Source of the DNA: 2-02-FULL-55-14 sp964473365
GTDB taxonomy: Bacteria; Bacteroidota; Ignavibacteria; UBA10030
Direction of reading: 5' to 3'
NCBI GenBank assembly: GCA_964473365.1
Contig: CAYYOV010000011.1
Span: 1-64,000 of the forward strand
DNA length: 64,000 nt
Below are positions 17,429-25,376 of the stretch, piece after piece. A program made the position numbers and the translations under genes. The stretch's first letter is position 1; the number at the start of each line of letters is the position of its first letter. The notes below the pieces were generated by a model. That model saw only the letters and a program-made list of their open reading frames with translations, searched no databases and was not told the DNA's origin.

Positions 17429-18292
17429 CTACCGGTAGGCAAAGATCATCGCGTAGATGATCATGACCACCAGCGAGAAGCCGATGGAGAGTGCGGTCCA
17501 GGCAAAGAACCGGATGGCCCGTACCACGATCGGCGGGTATGGCTCGACGAGCATGTCGTCGAAGGTGCCTGCGGCAACCATCTCCTCGTACTCCCGGGGA
17601 CGCTCCTCTTTGAACTCGTCGAGGGGCACGCGGCCGGTAAAGATCACCAGGTCCATCGGAAATTTCTCAGGCCGAAGGTGGGTATTAAAGAAGTGGACCG
17701 TAAAGATGAAGCCTGTCGCCAGGAGCGCCTCGTCGCTGTGGATGATCGTGGCGACATTGAGGACCCATCCCGGAATCCACCGCGTGAAGAACTCGGGGAA
17801 CCACAGCATCAGACCCGTCGACCCAATGACGAATACCCCCCAGAAGACCGCAAGATAGTCGAACTTTTCCCAGTAGGTCCAGCGGCCGTATCCCGGACGT
17901 GGGCCCATATTGAGGAACCATCGCATGGACGCCATGAAGTCCTTTGCGTCGGCCTTCGTCGGCAGCATGGTGTTCGGCCCGAAGATCAATCCCCGGAGCG
18001 ATCCAAAGTCGCGCTTCCGGCGGCGGAGCAGGTCCACGATATGGACCGTAAAGATGCCGAACATAAAGACCGCTGCGATGCGGTGGAGAACGCCCGCACC
18101 TTCATAGCCGCCAAGGAACCGGGCCAGGACCGAGGCCCAGGGTGTGTACGAGAACTTGAGCGTCATGCCGGTGGTCGCCAGCGTCAGGAAGCTGACGATC
18201 ATGATGGCGTGCAGGAGCCGATTCAGCCGGCTGAAGCGGACGACATGCAGTTCGCGCTCCGATGCGTTCGAGGCGGATGTGGACGTGTTCAT
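17429..18292 (-). CDS. di-haem cytochrome b, formate-dehydrogenase-gamma/b561-like
   Basis: 287 residues with four main transmembrane helices and histidines placed to bind two b haems (NRLLHAIM, GVLHRIAAVFMF, FTVHIVD, ATIIHSDEA, FTVHFFNTHL). It belongs to the broad family of quinol-reacting cytochrome b subunits. It is homologous to the C-terminal membrane half of the 13-haem fusion protein at 20276: both share the order RFS...H, GRW/FSYxEK, ATGFxxW/STGLMLW, and a cytoplasmic tail with EEERPRE/EEEHPRE. It overlaps the 19-haem cytochrome stop by 4 bp (ATGA). Likely the membrane partner that links the 19-haem protein to the quinone pool. Confidence 0.9.
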   Translation of the reverse strand: MNTSTSASNASERELHVVRFSRLNRLLHAIMIVSFLTLATTGMTLKFSYTPWASVLARFLGGYEGAGVLHRIAAVFMFGIFTVHIVDLLRRRKRDFGSLRGLIFGPNTMLPTKADAKDFMASMRWFLNMGPRPGYGRWTYWEKFDYLAVFWGVFVIGSTGLMLWFPEFFTRWIPGWVLNVATIIHSDEALLATGFIFTVHFFNTHLRPEKFPMDLVIFTGRVPLDEFKEERPREYEEMVAAGTFDDMLVEPYPPIVVRAIRFFAWTALSIGFSLVVMIIYAMIFAYR

Positions 18293-20271
18293 GAACTCTT
18301 CCTGCCTCCCTCAGTCGGCGGTCTGCGCTGATGCTGTTTCTTTTCCCGTCGCATCTGGAAGGCGCGGGGCAGCCACAAGAGCGTATGAAGGCCGGAGACG
18401 GCGAAGGTGCCCACCAACAGGCCGGTCATTCCCCAGAAGGTCCAGAAGAGGAAGGGATACTTGTCGGGATCGTGGTGCGTTGCATGCGTCAGGTAGCCGG
18501 CGAACCGCCGCGTCGCGCCCGGGTGACACTTCTGACAGGTCTGGACGACGTTATCATGACTCAAGTGCGACTTCGGGTCCGCGACGGGCAGGATGTCGTG
18601 CGCACCGTGGCAGTCGTAGCACTTCGCGGTCTTGGTGTATCCCAGCTGGTTCACTTTGCCGTGATATGTGTCGAAGTACGTGTCCGCGATCTTCTCGTGG
18701 CATCGTCCGCACTTCGTCATGATGTCCATCTTGAAGCCGTCGGCGTCGGTCCGCCGGATCGTATGAGCGCTATGGCAGTCGCTGCACACCGGCAGTTCAT
18801 GCTCGGTCTTCCCCACCATCTTGGCGTGAACGCTCCCCAAGAACTGGTCCTGGATGCCGTGGTGACAATTTCCGCACGTCGTCGGAATGTTGGCCGCGTT
18901 GACAGATGATAGAGTGTCCTTCGATGGACGGATGTCGTGTGCTGTGTGGCAGTCGCTGCACGTGGCCGTCACCGTCAGGCCGCTCTTCAGGAGTCCTTTG
19001 CCGTGGATGCTCTCCGTGTAGTGATTAATGATCTCGTGCTCGGTTCCGGCATAGCGCGTTGCGGCCTTCTTGCCTTCCTGGTGGCACTTGGCGCAGAGCG
19101 TCGGCACATTGGTGGCGAACGTCGGCGATGACGGGGTCCGCTTGTTCTGGACGCTGTGCGTGCCGTGACACTCCTTGCACGACGGCGCATTCACATCACC
19201 CGATGCCAGCAATTCGCCGTGACGGCTCTTCGCAAACAGCTGACCGGCCTCAGCGTGACATGCCGTGCAGTCGACTTTTCTCGTGATCGTCTCACACGCC
19301 CGGCGTTTGGATGCGTTCACCTCGGAGTGACATTGGCTACAGGCGATCTTCTGGTGAGTCGAATGGGCGAGATCGTCCTGGCGTACCGTGAGCGACCGAC
19401 CATCCTCTGCCGCGCGGATATCGTTCCGCTCGTGACAACGCAGACAGTCCTGATCGGCCATGCCCTGGGTGTAGAACACCTTGCGCACCTTGTGGGGCTG
19501 GTGGCAATCGACGCAGGCCGGAAGCACATGTTCCTGCTTCTCCCACAGCTCGCCCTTGATCACCTTTCGGTGGACCGTTTCGATCTCGGCGTGGCACTTG
19601 GAACACGTCGCCGCGATATTGGCGCGCGAGATCGACGATGACCGGTCGGTGTGCGGCTTGATGTCGTGCGCCGTATGGCAGGAAGCGCAGCTTGGCGCAA
19701 CGATGAGCCCCTTGCGAAGGAGGCCTTCGCCATGGATGCTCTCCGAGAAATTCTCGATGATATTCGATTGCGGGATCTTGCGCTCGCGGGTGACGCGCGT
19801 CCCCTCTTGGTGGCACCTGCCGCAGACGTACGGCACGTTCATCGGAGCCACCGCAGAGCCGTGGTCGCGCACCCTGAGGATCTCGTGGCCGCCGTGGCAC
19901 GACTGGCAGGTGGGAGCCAGGGGATCGTTCCGCTTCAGGGCCGCCCCGTGCAGGCTGGCAGCGTGGCGCCCTTCTTCGTCAGTGTGGCAGCTGCCGCAGG
20001 CGACCGGGGCCAGCGGAGCTTCGTGTGGCAGTTCCTTCCCCTCGAGTTCAGCATGACAATTGACGCACGCCAGGCTGCCGTGGACCGAGCCGTCGAACTT
20101 CTTCTCGCTGACGTAGAGCGAAACCGTCCTCCCCTTCCGCTCGGTCGTCAAGCCCGTGTCTTCGTGACAGGCAAGACAGTCGGCCTTCTCCTGGGCGCGC
20201 GCCGGGGCCGCCGCCATGACGATCAGGGCGACGATCCACCATCCGTCCCAGCACCGCCGGGTCGTCCTCAT
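18289..20271 (-). CDS. 19-haem c-type cytochrome with C-terminal membrane helix
   Basis: 660 residues with a signal peptide (WWIVALIVMAAAPARAQ) and 19 CxxCH motifs. Two longer repeat blocks are visible: CGRCHQEG...ESIHGEGLL...CASCHTAHDIKP...CSKCH at about 155-260, and CAKCHQEG...ESIHGKGLL...CSDCHTAHDIRP...CGNCH at about 435-530. This suggests an internal duplication. A single helix (FWGMTGLLVGTFAVSGLHTL) near the C-terminus anchors it, and the tail is basic, so the haem domain faces the periplasm. It resembles the doubled CxxCH decahaem modules of metal-reducing bacteria. ATG 20271 is preferred: it lies 4 nt beyond the stop of the upstream c-b fusion and gives a proper signal peptide. Confidence 0.92.
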   Translation of the reverse strand: MRTTRRCWDGWWIVALIVMAAAPARAQEKADCLACHEDTGLTTERKGRTVSLYVSEKKFDGSVHGSLACVNCHAELEGKELPHEAPLAPVACGSCHTDEEGRHAASLHGAALKRNDPLAPTCQSCHGGHEILRVRDHGSAVAPMNVPYVCGRCHQEGTRVTRERKIPQSNIIENFSESIHGEGLLRKGLIVAPSCASCHTAHDIKPHTDRSSSISRANIAATCSKCHAEIETVHRKVIKGELWEKQEHVLPACVDCHQPHKVRKVFYTQGMADQDCLRCHERNDIRAAEDGRSLTVRQDDLAHSTHQKIACSQCHSEVNASKRRACETITRKVDCTACHAEAGQLFAKSRHGELLASGDVNAPSCKECHGTHSVQNKRTPSSPTFATNVPTLCAKCHQEGKKAATRYAGTEHEIINHYTESIHGKGLLKSGLTVTATCSDCHTAHDIRPSKDTLSSVNAANIPTTCGNCHHGIQDQFLGSVHAKMVGKTEHELPVCSDCHSAHTIRRTDADGFKMDIMTKCGRCHEKIADTYFDTYHGKVNQLGYTKTAKCYDCHGAHDILPVADPKSHLSHDNVVQTCQKCHPGATRRFAGYLTHATHHDPDKYPFLFWTFWGMTGLLVGTFAVSGLHTLLWLPRAFQMRREKKQHQRRPPTEGGRKSS

Positions 20272-20275
20272 GGCA

Positions 20276-22459
20276 TCACCGGCCGCCATTCGGGTCGTTC
20301 GACTGGGAGTCAAGGTTCCCTCCTTCGCGCCGCCGTATCTCATCGAGCTCCCGAGGATGTTCCTCTTCCATCTCCGCCTCTGAAATGGTGCCTTTGAGGA
20401 AGGCCAAGTTGATCGGATACGCCTCAGGGTTGAAGATGACGAAGTAGAAATGCCACACGATGATGGCCAATGTCGCGAGCCATGCCTCGTAGAAATGGAT
20501 CGTCCGCGCGATATCGTAGCCCTGCTTCGCGAACAGGTTGATGAAGGTGTTGTCAAACCACATGATGAAGCCCGTCGCCGTCATGACGATCGTTCCCCAT
20601 ACAAGGGCCCAGTACTCCGCCTTTTCGATGTAGCTGAACCGTCCCAGCCGGGGCTTCTCGTGCGAGAACCCGAAGTTATACCGCACCTGGGCGATCATCT
20701 CCTTCAGGTCGAGCGGCGTCGGAAACAGGTCGATCACCAGCTGACGTCCGCGTGCCGTCGCTGTGATATAATAGATATGCCACAGGCTGACGAGCACCAT
20801 GATGGCGCCGGCCGTCCGGTGCAACAAACTGCGGAGGTCGCCTTCCCACGGAGCCCAATCGCGCATGGCCATGACCCACCACGCCTCAGGGTACCGCAAC
20901 ATGAAGCCGGTCACGACGAGCATGATGAAGGATATTGCCAGCGTACCATGTTGCAAGCGCTCCTCGAGCGACATCCGGAGGTACAACCGGTGGCCGACGG
21001 GATGTGCATGGCCATAGTGGCCGCGGCGTTGACGGAGCTTGTGGATCGACTTGCGGACAAAATCACCCGCGTTGTGGACCGTCATCCCGCCGATGGTCAG
21101 CACGATCAACCAGACGTAGATGGTACTGATCCAATACAGCGTCGGGTCGGATGATGTGGTGGTCGTCGTGACGTGGACGCTGCCGATGGCAAAGCGATCA
21201 CTCGCACCCGGATGGCAGGCACCGCACGTCTTGACGAGATTGTCCTTGTGGACCCTGGAGGTCGGATCGCTGGAAGGCTTGATGTTGTGGGCGCCGTGGC
21301 AACTGGCACAGTTCGCAACACCGACCTTCCCTCCTTCGATGGCAAGACCGTGGAAGCTGTCGGTGAAGGTCTCGAACCGGTCCGACTGGATGCCGTATTT
21401 CTCGGTCAGACGGACTGATGCATGGCAGGGCGAACAGACCTGGGCTGAGACGTTCTTCGCAGCGACCGGCGACCGCGGATCGTCGGTCTTCAGAATATTG
21501 TGCTCGCCGTGACAGCCGGTGCAGGTCGGCGAGTCCGTGTTCCCGTTCCGATCGGCGACGCCGTGGACGCTCTGGTTGAACTCTTCCCCGATCTCAAGGT
21601 GGCACTGGCCGCACGTACCGACGATCTGCAGGCGATGCATCGATGAGGCCGGGCTGTTCCCCTTGTTCACCGTATGACTGCCGTGGCAATTGACACAGTT
21701 GGCGGCCGAAGCATTCCCCGCTTCGAGTGCCTGGCCGTGGACGCTCTGCCCGTACGCGGCGATGAAGCCCGCGGACGGCGCCATCCGCGCGCGCACATCT
21801 GGATTGTCCTTGTGGCATGCCAGGCAAAGCTGCTCTTGTGCCAACTTGACGGTGGCGGAATCGCGTCCCGGCCGGACCTTTGTGATGTCCAGCTGATGGC
21901 ATTCGACGCATCCGGGCGCGCCTTTGACATTCTGGCTCCAGGCGTCGCCGTGCGCCGAAGCGAGGAAGGTCTTCTGGACGGCCGGATGACACGTGCCACA
22001 AGATGCCGGCTGGTTCCGGAACGACCACTTTGAGTCCGGGTCTGACGGACGCACGATGTCGTGCGTTCCGTGGCAACCTTTGCACGACATGCCCGGGCCG
22101 CCGTTCACACCGTTCGCTTTCGCCAGCTGCGGATGGAACTTGTGCTTCGGCGGCGCACTCGCGTGACACGTCAGACAGTTAACCGACGTGATCGGATCTT
22201 TGTGGGGGAGGTTTTCGGGGTCGAATCCCGCGTGGCAGGCGGTGCAGACCAGCTTGGCGTGCGGCGATTTGGCCAGCACTTCGGTCTTGACGTGGAGCGA
22301 TACGGTCTTGCCGTTGCGGTCCGTCGTCAGGGATTCATCTGAATGGCAGGCGAGACATTGATCGTTGACCTGCGCCAACATCGTGACCGTCGTTCCGGCA
22401 TACAATGAAAGCGCCAGAACTCCAGCCACGATCCGTAACGAAACGTGGGTGGTCCTCAT
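20276..22459 (-). CDS. 13-haem cytochrome c fused to cytochrome b membrane domain
   Basis: 727 residues and the first gene of the respiratory operon. A signal peptide (RIVAGVLALSLYAGTTV) precedes 13 CxxCH motifs over residues of about 35-410. One helix follows (STIYVWLIVLTIGGMTVH), then a cytochrome b domain of four helices with candidate haem ligands LQHGTLAISF, LLHRTAG, LWHIYY, IHFYEAW and IVWHFYFV. One polypeptide therefore joins quinol oxidation or reduction to a periplasmic haem wire. Its b domain is paralogous to the separate gene at 17429, so the separate and fused forms coexist. ATG 22459 follows AAAGAGAG. Comparable c-b fusions occur in Geobacter Cbc complexes. Confidence 0.92.
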   Translation of the reverse strand: MRTTHVSLRIVAGVLALSLYAGTTVTMLAQVNDQCLACHSDESLTTDRNGKTVSLHVKTEVLAKSPHAKLVCTACHAGFDPENLPHKDPITSVNCLTCHASAPPKHKFHPQLAKANGVNGGPGMSCKGCHGTHDIVRPSDPDSKWSFRNQPASCGTCHPAVQKTFLASAHGDAWSQNVKGAPGCVECHQLDITKVRPGRDSATVKLAQEQLCLACHKDNPDVRARMAPSAGFIAAYGQSVHGQALEAGNASAANCVNCHGSHTVNKGNSPASSMHRLQIVGTCGQCHLEIGEEFNQSVHGVADRNGNTDSPTCTGCHGEHNILKTDDPRSPVAAKNVSAQVCSPCHASVRLTEKYGIQSDRFETFTDSFHGLAIEGGKVGVANCASCHGAHNIKPSSDPTSRVHKDNLVKTCGACHPGASDRFAIGSVHVTTTTTSSDPTLYWISTIYVWLIVLTIGGMTVHNAGDFVRKSIHKLRQRRGHYGHAHPVGHRLYLRMSLEERLQHGTLAISFIMLVVTGFMLRYPEAWWVMAMRDWAPWEGDLRSLLHRTAGAIMVLVSLWHIYYITATARGRQLVIDLFPTPLDLKEMIAQVRYNFGFSHEKPRLGRFSYIEKAEYWALVWGTIVMTATGFIMWFDNTFINLFAKQGYDIARTIHFYEAWLATLAIIVWHFYFVIFNPEAYPINLAFLKGTISEAEMEEEHPRELDEIRRREGGNLDSQSNDPNGGR

Positions 22460-22719
22460 GACTCTCTTTATGGAACATGCCGAGGAAGCTCGAGGGCGTC
22501 AACGACCCCGCTGTCGGGACCGGTTGTGTCCTCCGAACACTCTGCATGGGATGTTTCGGGATCTCCCGTCGTCGGGTCTTCCCATTCCCCAGAATCTGTA
22601 GGGGTGCCCAATAATCATCAAATGGTATGCCCGAATACCGGTTAGTTTCGGGCCGCTTTGTAAGCACATGCGGCGATTCTTTGCACATTTGAGAAATTCC
22701 AGCGGTCGTTGGAAACGAA
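22460..22719. other. leader region of the 17-kb respiratory operon
   Basis: About 260 bp without a gene between the first cytochrome gene and the terminator of the UspA gene. It must carry the promoter of the operon, but I see no convincing -35/-10, no FNR-type palindrome and no good -24/-12 element on the minus strand. Local AT-rich spots are at 22608-22625 and 22680-22700. A long untranslated leader or an unfamiliar promoter type is possible. Confidence 0.5.
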
Positions 22720-22759
22720 ACAGCCTATGACCGGCCGCTCAGGGCCATTCATAGGCTGT
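22720..22759 (-). terminator. hairpin downstream of uspA copy 2
   Basis: An 11-bp outer stem (acagcctatga / tcataggctgt) and a 4-bp inner GGCC/GGCC stem around a short loop. In the minus direction it is followed by GTTTCGTTTCC, moderately T-rich. It lies 22 bp past the UspA stop and upstream of the cytochrome operon start, so it would insulate the operon. Confidence 0.75.
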
Positions 22760-22781
22760 CTGGTTGGAACGATCTGCGCTT

Positions 22782-23276
22782 CTAGGGTGCTTCAGCTGCC
22801 TCCTTGTTCGCCGGCCGGTCCGCCCGGATCCGTGCTGGCTTGATGGTCAGGACGGGGATGTCGGCGTGTTGAACCACCTTTTCAGCGACGCTGCCCAGAA
22901 GAACGTGCGCCAGGCCGGTCCGGCCGTGGGTCGCCATGACGATCAGGTCTGCCTGCTCTTCCGTGGCGTACCGTGTGATCTCGTCGTAGGGGTTGCCTCG
23001 CCGCGTCACAAGTGTCAGACCGTACTCCGTACGAATGCCATGCACTCTGGCGAACTCCTCAAGGTGCTGCTCCGCTGTACGTGCAGTATCGTCGATCACA
23101 AAATCGCTTGTCAACTCCATTGTGTGCAGGGCCAGTACCGGGGCGTCGTCGACAATGTGAAGAAGGAACAGAGCAGCACCGTACATCTCCGAAAGCGACA
23201 TCGCGTATCGCATCGCTTCGACGGACAGGTCGGAGAAGTCGGTGGGAACGAGGATCTTCTTGATGGCGGGTTTCAT
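22782..23276 (-). CDS. universal stress protein (UspA family), copy 2
   Basis: 164 residues. The N-terminal strand KKILVPTDFSDLS and the ATP-binding loop TGRT-like segment (MATHGRTGLAHVLLGSVAEK) are present. The start follows CCGGAGGGAGCC, a strong site. It is similar in plan to the copy at 4877, so the respiratory operon is bracketed by two UspA genes. It follows the 2-oxoacid oxidoreductase operon on the same strand, separated by a repeat-bearing 155-bp gap, and ends at its own hairpin. Confidence 0.9.
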   Translation of the reverse strand: MKPAIKKILVPTDFSDLSVEAMRYAMSLSEMYGAALFLLHIVDDAPVLALHTMELTSDFVIDDTARTAEQHLEEFARVHGIRTEYGLTLVTRRGNPYDEITRYATEEQADLIVMATHGRTGLAHVLLGSVAEKVVQHADIPVLTIKPARIRADRPANKEAAEAP

Positions 23277-23334
23277 GGCTCCCTCCGGAGGCGGTTCACC
23301 GCAGGTCTGCCAACAGGGTCAACGCATGACCAGC

Positions 23335-23400
23335 GGAAGGCGGGGTCGCCAACGTGCACGAACATCTTCGTTGTCTTCGCGACTCCGCGGCTCAGCGGTG
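23335..23400. repeat. dispersed repeat, degenerate copy
   Basis: Contains cacgaacatcttcgttgtct and ttcgcgactccgcggctcag, then cggtgaa. The composition and motif style are those of the intergenic repeats at 28890-28984 and 57663-58191. It lies between the UspA gene and the small helical protein gene. Single arm, so weaker than the others. Confidence 0.35.
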
Positions 23401-23431
23401 AAGTGTGCGTGTGCTCAGCTGGGCTGACGAC

Positions 23432-23695
23432 TTACATCGAATCGAACGACGCCATCACGCCGTTGCCGATCTCGCCCCGCGCCCGCATCTCATTCAGCTT
23501 TTGCAGGATACGCAAGATCGTGGCGCTCTTGGCTTCGAGCATGTCGCGGACGAAGTTCTGAACGTCAGGGTAGTCGCACTCCGACTGCAACGTCTCGTAG
23601 AGCTTGGCCAATTCCGTCTCCTCACGCATGATCTGCGAGAGCATTGCACACGTGGTCCGGCAGGCATGCTCACAGTGGAAACTGGCTGCGTCCAT
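23432..23695 (-). CDS. small helical protein of unknown function in the 2-oxoacid oxidoreductase operon
   Basis: 87 residues, good ribosome binding site (AAAGGAAGAAGACC), and only 20 bp after the gamma-subunit gene, so probably a real cistron of that operon. The N-terminus is Cys/His-rich (HCEHACRTTC), and the rest is predicted amphipathic helix with acidic and leucine-rich repeats, then a short Gly-Asn tail. The four Cys/His residues could bind a metal. I do not recognise the family. Confidence 0.65.
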   Translation of the reverse strand: MDAASFHCEHACRTTCAMLSQIMREETELAKLYETLQSECDYPDVQNFVRDMLEAKSATILRILQKLNEMRARGEIGNGVMASFDSM

Positions 23696-23714
23696 GGTCT
23701 TCTTCCTTTCCCGG

Positions 23715-24290
23715 TCAGGCCGGATGGCTTTCGACTTCCGGCACCGGCTGGATCGCCAGGGCCCGGCCCCGCTCCAACGCTTTCCGATTCGTTTCGAGCA
23801 GATGCTTACGATGCGGCGGCAGCACCTTGTCGAGCGCTTTCAGTACGCTCTCCATTTTCACCAGGGGGCGCTTGGCCAGGAAGGCGCCGAGCATGACCGT
23901 GTTCGCGACCTGGCGCGCTCCCAGCGCATCAGCTTCGACGGCCGCCCCAATGACGGTCAGTTCCTTGTCGAGCGCTTCCGGCAGCATCAGGACCGTCGAC
24001 CGCTCGGCCATGACGAGTCCGCCGGGACGAACGCGGGGAAAGAACTTGTCCATCGACGGCTGATTGAGGATGATCGCCGAGTTGAACGTGGTCACGATCG
24101 GAGACGAGATGCGTCCTTCTGACACGATGACGATGCAGTTCGCCGTACCACCCCGCATCTCGGGACCGTATGACGGCATCCAGCTGACGTCCTTGCCTTC
24201 GAGCGTCGCAGCATAGGCCAGGATCTGGCCCATCGAAAGCGCGCCTTGTCCGCCGAAACCGGCGATGATGAGTTCGTGGGATGATTTCAT
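23715..24290 (-). CDS. 2-oxoacid:ferredoxin oxidoreductase, gamma subunit
   Basis: 191 residues of the POR/KOR gamma domain family, with the typical N-terminus ELIIAGFGGQGALSMGQILA and the central SYGPEMRGGTANCIVIVS motif. It is the third catalytic-domain subunit of a four-subunit (delta-alpha-beta-gamma) enzyme that oxidises a 2-oxoacid with CoA to acyl-CoA and reduces ferredoxin. It is separated from the beta gene by a gap region with a 7-bp-period array; collapsing the false gap leaves about 150 bp. Co-transcription with beta is likely. Confidence 0.92.
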   Translation of the reverse strand: MKSSHELIIAGFGGQGALSMGQILAYAATLEGKDVSWMPSYGPEMRGGTANCIVIVSEGRISSPIVTTFNSAIILNQPSMDKFFPRVRPGGLVMAERSTVLMLPEALDKELTVIGAAVEADALGARQVANTVMLGAFLAKRPLVKMESVLKALDKVLPPHRKHLLETNRKALERGRALAIQPVPEVESHPA

Positions 24291-24370
24291 GTCACACTGG
24301 TCTTCGATTGTCGTCCCTCAGGAAGACGCGGGACGTGATTCGTGAAGCGAATGTTGCGATCGTCGATTGT

Positions 24371-24470
24371 NNNNNNNNNNNNNNNNNNNNNNNNNNNNNN
24401 NNNNNNNNNNNNNNNNNNNNNNNNNNNNNNNNNNNNNNNNNNNNNNNNNNNNNNNNNNNNNNNNNNNNNN
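24371..24470. other. assembly gap (100 N) flanked by an exact 55-bp duplication
   Basis: The 55 bases at 24316-24370, just left of the Ns, are identical to the 55 bases at 24471-24525, just right of them. This is what is left when two contigs that overlap by one k-mer are joined with a fixed 100-N spacer. True sequence probably has one copy and no gap. The break sits at the edge of a 7-bp-period array, a plausible cause of assembly failure. Confidence 0.9.
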
Positions 24471-24487
24471 CCTCAGGAAGACGCGGG

Positions 24488-24575
24488 ACGTGATTCGTGA
24501 AGCGAATGTTGCGATCGTCGATTGTCGATTGTCGACTGACGATTGACGATTGACGATTGACGATTGACGATTTCG
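24488..24575. repeat. 7-bp-period tandem array, gattgac type
   Basis: Heptamers read gattcgt, gaagcga, atgttgc, gatcgtc, then gattgtc twice, gactgac and gattgac four times, ending gatttcg. The right half is nearly perfect, the left half degenerate. It lies between the beta and gamma subunit genes of an operon and is non-coding. Confidence 0.85.
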
Positions 24576-24593
24576 GTCACACCAACGGAGCAA

Positions 24594-25370
24594 TCAGTTG
24601 AGGCCCGGAGGGGGCAGCTTCAGGTCCCCCGGAGGATACATCGGGAACATGTTCTGCTCCATCCACTTGTTCGACTCGACCGGCGTCATCTTCCAGCCCG
24701 ACGGGCAGTTCGACACGACCTCGATGAAGCAGGTCCCCTTGTTCAACTTCTGGTATTCGAACCCCTGACGGACTGCCTTTTTGAATTTCCGAACCGCCGC
24801 CGGCGTGTGGACGCTCTGGCGTGTCACAAACAGTGCACCGGGGAGGCCCGCAATGAGCGAGGTGATGTTCAGCGGATGTCCCATGGAGACCACTTCGCGG
24901 CCAAAGGGGGACGTCGTGGTCTTCATACCCGGGAGGGTCGTCGGTGCCATCTGGCCGCCGGTCATGCCGTAGACGCCGTTGTTGATGAACACGATCAGAA
25001 TATTCTCGCCACGGTTGACGGTGTGGATCGTCTCGCTCGTTCCGATGGCCGCCAGATCGCCGTCACCCTGGTAGGTATACACGAATTTGTCAGGCATGAC
25101 CCGCTTGATGCCCGTCGCCACGGCCGTTGCGCGCCCGTGTGCCGCCTCCTGCATGTCGACGTTCATGTAGTGATACGCGAACACCGAACAGCCCACGGGG
25201 GCAACCCCGACGGTCTTATCCTGGATGCTCATGTCCTTGATCACTTCCATGATGACCCGATGGGCGACTCCGTGACCGCAGCCCGGGCAGTAGTGCGTCG
25301 GCGTATCGACGAGCGTATCGGGACGCCGATAGACGAGTTCAAACCCGTTGAGATTGTCGTTCGGTTCCAT
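24594..25370 (-). CDS. 2-oxoacid:ferredoxin oxidoreductase, beta subunit (thiamine diphosphate binding)
   Basis: 258 residues. HYCPGCGHG at the N-terminus, the thiamine diphosphate/Mg motif GDGDLAAIG...NRGENILIVFINNGVYGMTGGQ, and Cys residues PVGCSVF and SNCPSG fit the 2-oxoglutarate/branched-chain ketoacid branch (KorB/VorA type). It works with the alpha subunit encoded 6 bp upstream. The role is reductive or oxidative: 2-oxoglutarate to succinyl-CoA, or branched-chain oxoacids; the sequence alone does not choose. Confidence 0.93.
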   Translation of the reverse strand: MEPNDNLNGFELVYRRPDTLVDTPTHYCPGCGHGVAHRVIMEVIKDMSIQDKTVGVAPVGCSVFAYHYMNVDMQEAAHGRATAVATGIKRVMPDKFVYTYQGDGDLAAIGTSETIHTVNRGENILIVFINNGVYGMTGGQMAPTTLPGMKTTTSPFGREVVSMGHPLNITSLIAGLPGALFVTRQSVHTPAAVRKFKKAVRQGFEYQKLNKGTCFIEVVSNCPSGWKMTPVESNKWMEQNMFPMYPPGDLKLPPPGLN

Positions 25371-25376
25371 GTCAGC

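Noticed and set aside
22600..22640. Possible sigma-54 site before the cytochrome operon (TTGGGCACCCCTACAG on minus)
   Set aside because: Only the -24 half resembles consensus; nothing like TTGC lies 10 nt away.
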